Positions 13,885 to 18,201 of a DNA stretch of 18,201 nucleotides are shown piece by piece. The stretch comes from an uncultured Clostridia bacterium. Its GTDB lineage: Bacteria > Bacillota > Clostridia > Oscillospirales > JAAYOS01. The DNA is taken from positions 1-18,201 of the forward strand of contig CALXAZ010000152.1 in NCBI GenBank assembly GCA_944386395.1, in the 5' to 3' direction. The number at the start of each line of letters is the position of its first letter. Position 1 is the stretch's first letter. A program made the translations under genes and the position numbers. The notes beneath the pieces are model-generated. The model ran no database searches, was not told where the DNA came from, and saw nothing but the letters and a program-made list of their open reading frames with translations.

Positions 13885-14575
13885 ACTGATACTTGTTGTT
13901 GAAGACGAAAAGCCGATAGTTGACATACTGAATTTTAATCTGGGGAGAGAGGGCTATCGGGTAGAATATGCGCTGGATGGAGAAGAGGGTCTGAAAAAGG
14001 CGCTTGAGCTGCGTCCAGACCTGATACTGCTTGATGTAATGCTTCCGGCGATGGATGGATTTGAGGTTTGCCGGAGGGTAAGAGAGGTGCAGAAACTGAC
14101 ACCAATAATCATGCTTACTGCGCGTGAGGAGGAGACCGACAAGGTATTGGGGCTAGAGCTTGGCGCTGATGACTACATAACAAAGCCTTTTTCCATGCGT
14201 GAGCTGCTTGCGAGAGTAAAGGCAAATATCAGGAGAGGGGACGCCGGTGCAGCGGAGGGCCGAAATGAGCCTGATAACAGGGGCGAAGGTGGAGCGCTGG
14301 ATATAGACGAGGACAGCCTGGAGGTCTTTAAGAATGGGAGACCTCTTGGGCTGACGCAGAGGGAATTTGAACTGATAAATTTTCTGGCAAAATCGAAGGG
14401 AAAGGTATTCTCACGGGAAGAGCTGATGGAAAAGGTGTGGAACTATGATTACTATGGTGATGCCCGGACGGTGGACGTTACCATACGCCGACTGCGCGAA
14501 AAGGTGGAGGACAACCCAGGGTCGCCCAGGCACATCATAACAAAGCGCGGCGCGGGATATATGTTTGCTGGGTAA
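13877..14575 (+). CDS. walR: Response regulator WalR (OmpR/PhoB family)
   Basis: This 232-residue protein closely resembles Bacillus WalR/YycF throughout. The receiver domain (1-118) has acidic residues E9, D10, the phosphoacceptor D53 (LLDVMLP), T82 (IIMLTAR) and K104 (YITKPF). The winged helix (about 140-230) contains LTQREFELINFLAKSKGKV, the WNYDYYGDARTVDVTIRRLR segment and the TKRGAGYMF end. WalR controls autolysins and other cell-wall remodelling genes and is usually essential. The start ATG at 13877 follows AAAGGAG by six bases and overlaps the NUDIX stop (ATGAATAA). An acidic, glycine-rich linker (about 120-138) joins the domains. walK follows 21 bases later. Confidence 0.95.
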   Translation: MNKLILVVEDEKPIVDILNFNLGREGYRVEYALDGEEGLKKALELRPDLILLDVMLPAMDGFEVCRRVREVQKLTPIIMLTAREEETDKVLGLELGADDYITKPFSMRELLARVKANIRRGDAGAAEGRNEPDNRGEGGALDIDEDSLEVFKNGRPLGLTQREFELINFLAKSKGKVFSREELMEKVWNYDYYGDARTVDVTIRRLREKVEDNPGSPRHIITKRGAGYMFAG

Positions 14576-14596
14576 GACGAGGATAGGGGATAGCTT

Positions 14597-16375
14597 ATGT
14601 TTCGCAGTCTGCATTTGAAGCTTGTGCTTATACTGGTGCTACTTATGATATCGATAATGGCAGTGGTTGGAACTTTTCTTATAAACAGCGTTTCGGTCTA
14701 CCATCTTGATGAATTTTCTAACCAGATGCTTTCAGCATTTTCAGAGAATACCGAGTTTGTATCATCGCTGCGTAATGCGGCAAAGGAGGAGGATGGCGCG
14801 TCGGCACTGTTTGACGTGATGCGCGCATACTCGGGAAACCTGAGTATAGATATGTACAACAGAAATTTTTATATTCTCAATGGAACAACAGGAGAATGCC
14901 TCCTCGGTTCGGACGAGAATAGTGGGGAGCAGCTGGATCTTACGCCGAATATCCTTTCAGCGATAGAGGGAGAGCCCGGCTATTCCCGTGCGATAACTGC
15001 TTCTTATATCGATGTTGCCATCCCGATAGAAGGTGGCGGGAACGAATATATTATATATGTATATGACTCAAAAAGCCGGGTGCAGTCGCTGACGACAGAG
15101 ATGTTTATGATAATAATGGAGTCGCTGCTGTTTGGGCTAGTTATTTCGTTTCTTTTGAGCTTTCTTCTTTCAAAGACGATGACCACACCGATAGAGGGAC
15201 TTATCAGCTCTGCCGGAGCGCTAGCGAGGGGTGAGTTTTCGGGAAGGATAAAGAGCCACTCGACAGATGAGATAGGCGTTCTCACACAGACGTTCAATGA
15301 TATGGCAGACACACTTCAAAAGACGCTGGAGACGGTACAAAACGAGAGAAATAAGCTCAATACCCTGTTTGCGAGAATGACCGATGGGGTTTGCGCCTTT
15401 GACAGGAACGGGGACATAATCCAGATGAACGGGGCGGCAGAGCGGCTTCTTGGCAGGAGCTATCGGGATGATATAACATATTCCGAGCTTTTTGAGAATG
15501 CGTATGCGTGGAGCCAAACACCTAAGCTCCAGGCTCCCGGATACTTTGAAACAGAGCTGGAGAGGGATACGCTTTCACTCCAGCTGTACATAGTGCCCTT
15601 TGGCGAGGGGAGTAGGGAGAGCGGGATAATGGTTGTTATCCATGATATTACCGAGCAGATGAAGCTGGAGCATTCCCGAAGGGAATTTGTGGCAAATGTG
15701 TCGCATGAGCTGCGCACGCCGCTCACTAATGTCAAGAGCTATGCAGAGACCCTACTTGAAAACGATGATATAGACCGCGAAACAGAGGAAAGTTTTCTGG
15801 GCGTGATAATGAGTGAAACCGACAGAATGACGCGTATAGTTTCTGATTTGCTCACGCTTTCGCATTTTGATTATGGAAATACAAACCTGAATATGCGTCC
15901 AAATTCGATAACCAAGATAATTGAGCGGGTATACGAGGCCATGTATATGGATGCAAAGAACCATTCGCACCAGCTTATCCTTGAGCTTAAGGAGGAGCTG
16001 CCGGAGGTAGTGTGCGACAGTGATAGGATTGAGCAGGTTATTGTGAATATAGTTTCAAATTCGATAAAATATACGCCTGATGGTGGCGAGATAACGATAA
16101 GCGCCGGAGCGGAAAATGGCTGGGTGCTGCTGAAAATAAAGGATAATGGGATAGGGATACCGGAGGAAGATATAGGGCACCTGTTTGAGAGGTTTTACCG
16201 CGTTGATAAGGCCCGCTCAAGGGCTGCGGGAGGTAGTGGGCTTGGTCTGTCAATAGCAAAGGAGATAATCGAGCGGCATGGCGGAAGGATAGATATAAGT
16301 TCGGTCTATGGAACGGGTACGGAGGTGACGATACGCCTGCCCGCAGCATCTCCCGAGAGAGAATCCGGCAGGTGA
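14597..16375 (+). CDS. walK: Sensor histidine kinase WalK
   Basis: This 592-residue membrane kinase has the WalK order: TM1 (about 8-30), an extracellular sensor of about 135 residues, TM2 (about 168-192), HAMP (about 193-245), PAS (about 252-355), and the HisKA domain with phosphoacceptor H370 (FVANVSHELRTPLTNVKSYA). The ATPase domain carries the N box (NIVSNSIKYTPDGG), the G1 box DNGIGIP (517-523) and the G2 box GSGLGLSIAK (546-555). It senses cell-wall state and phosphorylates WalR. The start ATG follows AGGGGAT. The length is near the Bacillus protein (about 610). The downstream walH begins 4 bases after its stop. Confidence 0.95.
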   Translation: MFRSLHLKLVLILVLLMISIMAVVGTFLINSVSVYHLDEFSNQMLSAFSENTEFVSSLRNAAKEEDGASALFDVMRAYSGNLSIDMYNRNFYILNGTTGECLLGSDENSGEQLDLTPNILSAIEGEPGYSRAITASYIDVAIPIEGGGNEYIIYVYDSKSRVQSLTTEMFMIIMESLLFGLVISFLLSFLLSKTMTTPIEGLISSAGALARGEFSGRIKSHSTDEIGVLTQTFNDMADTLQKTLETVQNERNKLNTLFARMTDGVCAFDRNGDIIQMNGAAERLLGRSYRDDITYSELFENAYAWSQTPKLQAPGYFETELERDTLSLQLYIVPFGEGSRESGIMVVIHDITEQMKLEHSRREFVANVSHELRTPLTNVKSYAETLLENDDIDRETEESFLGVIMSETDRMTRIVSDLLTLSHFDYGNTNLNMRPNSITKIIERVYEAMYMDAKNHSHQLILELKEELPEVVCDSDRIEQVIVNIVSNSIKYTPDGGEITISAGAENGWVLLKIKDNGIGIPEEDIGHLFERFYRVDKARSRAAGGSGLGLSIAKEIIERHGGRIDISSVYGTGTEVTIRLPAASPERESGR

Positions 16376-16379
16376 CACG

Positions 16380-17723
16380 ATGAGGCGCGAGAAAATTAAA
16401 AACACTCTAAAAAACATATTGTTGATAGGGTTGATGCTGCTGACAGTTGTATTAACGCTTAAAACATGGTTTTATGACGCGGCAATGCTGCCCGAAGGGC
16501 TGCGCCGCACTATTGAAAATGTGTATTCCGCGGTGGGACTTGCTTCTCCTTTTTCCAGTAAAGTTGAGGTTGAGGGAAGTGCGGCAAGCAGCTATGGAGA
16601 GGCGCTAAGACCTGTGCGATGCGCAGTGATGGTAGATAGTGGTAGATACGGCGTGGAATACGACAAGAATTTGGTAGATATTTTGTATAACAGGATATCT
16701 GTCTCTGTGGGCGAAGCGGTAGGGTCACTTTCTGAAGTGGAGAAGGTTTCGCAAAAAGAGTGGGAGAGTGCTCTTTCCGCCCGCGGCATATATCTTGACT
16801 ATCTTGGAAATGCGCCTTTGGGAGCCATAGCACTGTGGCAGGGAATCGAGCAGAACGGATACATGGATATATTTGTGAGAAAGCTTGTGCTGATGGCAGA
16901 AGAAGAAAACATAATATTATATTATGTAAATATAAAAGATGGAGCGGTATATTGCGCGGAAACGGCAGTGCCGTCCGAGCGGCTGATGCGTCAGGTAGGT
17001 GAGGATATCACAACTAACGGCTGCCTGATGGCGTTTGAAATGGGAGAAGAATATAGCGAGCTTCCTGCGGAGACGATGTTTTTTGACGAAGAGACAGAGA
17101 TGAGAGCGGTTACCGTGTCAAATCCCCCCGTCAGCGATAGCGCGTATGATACGCTGCTCAAGGCTTTTTCCATGAACCCATATACCAATTACCGGTATAA
17201 GCAGTCAAACGGCTCACAGTCCGCCATAGAAGGAGGGCGGAGCCTTGTCCTCACAGAGGACGGGAGAGTTATATATTCCGCACAGGATGATGATGATAGT
17301 GGGGCGGAGATATACCCTGAGAGTACAGACGTTTCAAGCGCTGAGATTATCGAGGGGATAAGAAAGATAGCTGCTGCGGTCACTGGGGTATCTGGCGGGG
17401 ATGGAGAAATTTATCTTACGGGCTTTTTATATGAAGAGGAGACGGAAACCTATGAGATAAGCTTTGGATATTGTGCGGCGGGAGCTGCCGTATATATCGA
17501 GGACTCTCCTGCGGCAGCATATTTCAGGATTGAGTCGGGTAGGGTGACATATTCATATACTGTTCTTCGCAGGTACACGGTATCAGAGGAGAGGGGAAAG
17601 CCGCTGCCGCTCCGCTGGGCGATGGATATTGCCATAGATCAGACGGGGACGGCAAGAGGGCTGGAGTTGTGCTATAGCGACAGGGGAGATAAGGTCGATA
17701 CAGAGTGGAGGATAGTGGAATAG
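16380..17723 (+). CDS. walH: WalH/YycH-type modulator of WalK
   Basis: This 447-residue protein has one N-terminal membrane helix (about 12-29) with a short basic cytoplasmic start (MRREKIKNTLKN) and a large extracellular part, the topology of YycH. In Bacillus, YycH and YycI contact WalK through their membrane helices and restrain it, while in Staphylococcus they activate it (established). Sequence similarity is weaker than for walRK, and the call relies on order and topology. The start ATG is four bases after the walK stop, with AGGTG overlapping that stop as the ribosome binding site. The extracellular part is rich in acidic residues. Confidence 0.82.
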   Translation: MRREKIKNTLKNILLIGLMLLTVVLTLKTWFYDAAMLPEGLRRTIENVYSAVGLASPFSSKVEVEGSAASSYGEALRPVRCAVMVDSGRYGVEYDKNLVDILYNRISVSVGEAVGSLSEVEKVSQKEWESALSARGIYLDYLGNAPLGAIALWQGIEQNGYMDIFVRKLVLMAEEENIILYYVNIKDGAVYCAETAVPSERLMRQVGEDITTNGCLMAFEMGEEYSELPAETMFFDEETEMRAVTVSNPPVSDSAYDTLLKAFSMNPYTNYRYKQSNGSQSAIEGGRSLVLTEDGRVIYSAQDDDDSGAEIYPESTDVSSAEIIEGIRKIAAAVTGVSGGDGEIYLTGFLYEEETETYEISFGYCAAGAAVYIEDSPAAAYFRIESGRVTYSYTVLRRYTVSEERGKPLPLRWAMDIAIDQTGTARGLELCYSDRGDKVDTEWRIVE

Positions 17724-17775
17724 ATTTTCCTGCTGGAAAAGATGTAAAGCGTCTTTTGGAAGGGAGTGGTATGCT

Positions 17776-18201
17776 GTGGACTGGGGAAGGGCAAAAACGG
17801 CTCTTATATGTTTGCTCAGTGTGATAAATATTATCCTTGGAGCAGTGTTGCTCTGGCGCTGGCATGAGGAGTATGTGTTGGCACGCAGCATGGTCGAGGA
17901 CACTGTAAGAGCGCTGAAGGAAATGGAAGTTGAGATAGATGAGGAGCTTCTCAGAAGGGAGTATGATACGCTGTATCAGCTTGAAGTTGGAAGAGATACC
18001 GAGCGTGAGCAGGAGGTATTTGCCGCTCTGGCAGGAGAGAGTAGCTTTGAGGATCAGGGAAGTGGGATATTTGAATTTCAGGGAGATAAAGGGAGAGGAA
18101 GGATATCAAGCGGAGGAAGCTTTGAGCTGGTGATGAATGAGGGGTCACATATATCAGTAGGTGCGGCAGGTGTTGAGGGAGCAAGGAAAATACTTGCCAT
18201 T
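17776..18201 (+). CDS. walI: WalI/YycI-type modulator of WalK, N-terminal part
   Basis: An open frame starts at a GTG (17776), nine bases after AGGGAG, and runs 142 codons without a stop to the window end. It begins VDWGRAKTALICLLSVINII, matching the DW-x-KTK membrane start of YycI proteins, then a helix (about 8-28) and an acidic extracellular region. The position directly after walH, 52 bases later, fits the conserved walR-walK-walH-walI order. Only the beginning is present, so the YycI fold cannot be checked to its end. A nearby ATG (17771) is in a different frame. Confidence 0.82.
   Translation, partial: MDWGRAKTALICLLSVINIILGAVLLWRWHEEYVLARSMVEDTVRALKEMEVEIDEELLRREYDTLYQLEVGRDTEREQEVFAALAGESSFEDQGSGIFEFQGDKGRGRISSGGSFELVMNEGSHISVGAAGVEGARKILAI

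Overview
The window looks like chromosomal DNA from an anaerobic, low-to-mid GC Gram-positive bacterium of the class Clostridia, probably a gut fermenter. The evidence is a WalR/WalK/YycH/YycI cell-wall control cluster (a Firmicutes signature), strong AGGAGG-type ribosome binding sites, an iron-containing alcohol dehydrogenase of the clostridial butanol/ethanol dehydrogenase type with a Rex-like operator, and an ECF-transporter S protein. This is inference from gene content; no species can be named. I see no insertion sequence, phage gene or CRISPR array.

Region 1 (1-6994) is a hexuronate-use locus. A minus-strand operon runs from glucuronate isomerase (uxaC) through mannonate dehydratase (uxuA), an SDR fructuronate reductase and a TIM-barrel sugar isomerase/epimerase into a Gfo/Idh/MocA oxidoreductase that leaves the window at base 1. 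Together the first three convert D-glucuronate to D-fructuronate, D-mannonate and 2-keto-3-deoxygluconate. A divergent AraC-family regulator (4347-5216) is probably the local switch; a repeated ATATTGCAAA element lies between it and uxaC. Downstream of the regulator is an intracellular GH43-like glycoside hydrolase with a C-terminal F5/8C-like domain. A 16-bp perfect hairpin closes this region.

Region 2 (7016-9890) holds small minus-strand units: a glutaredoxin-like protein, a tRNA-Ser(GGA), a MerR-type regulator with four C-terminal membrane helices behind its own 19-bp-spacer MerR-type promoter, and an iron alcohol dehydrogenase with a Rex-like operator and two leader hairpins. The 419-bp gap upstream of it contains two GACAT-type dyads with centres 21 bp apart.

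Region 3 (10130-13162) has a two-gene CNNM/CorC-type operon whose genes overlap by 8 bases, a bidirectional terminator, and a convergent ECF S-component gene.

Region 4 (13205-18201) is a plus-strand operon: a NUDIX hydrolase, walR (overlapping the NUDIX gene by 8 bases), walK, walH (yycH) and walI (yycI), the last cut by the window end. It is the essential cell-wall homeostasis two-component system with its two membrane modulators, here apparently co-transcribed with a nucleotide-sugar/ADP-ribose-type pyrophosphatase.

The most unusual items are the membrane-anchored MerR regulator, the A16 tract at the start of the oxidoreductase gene, the GH43-like enzyme in a glucuronate locus, and the translationally coupled NUDIX-walR pair.
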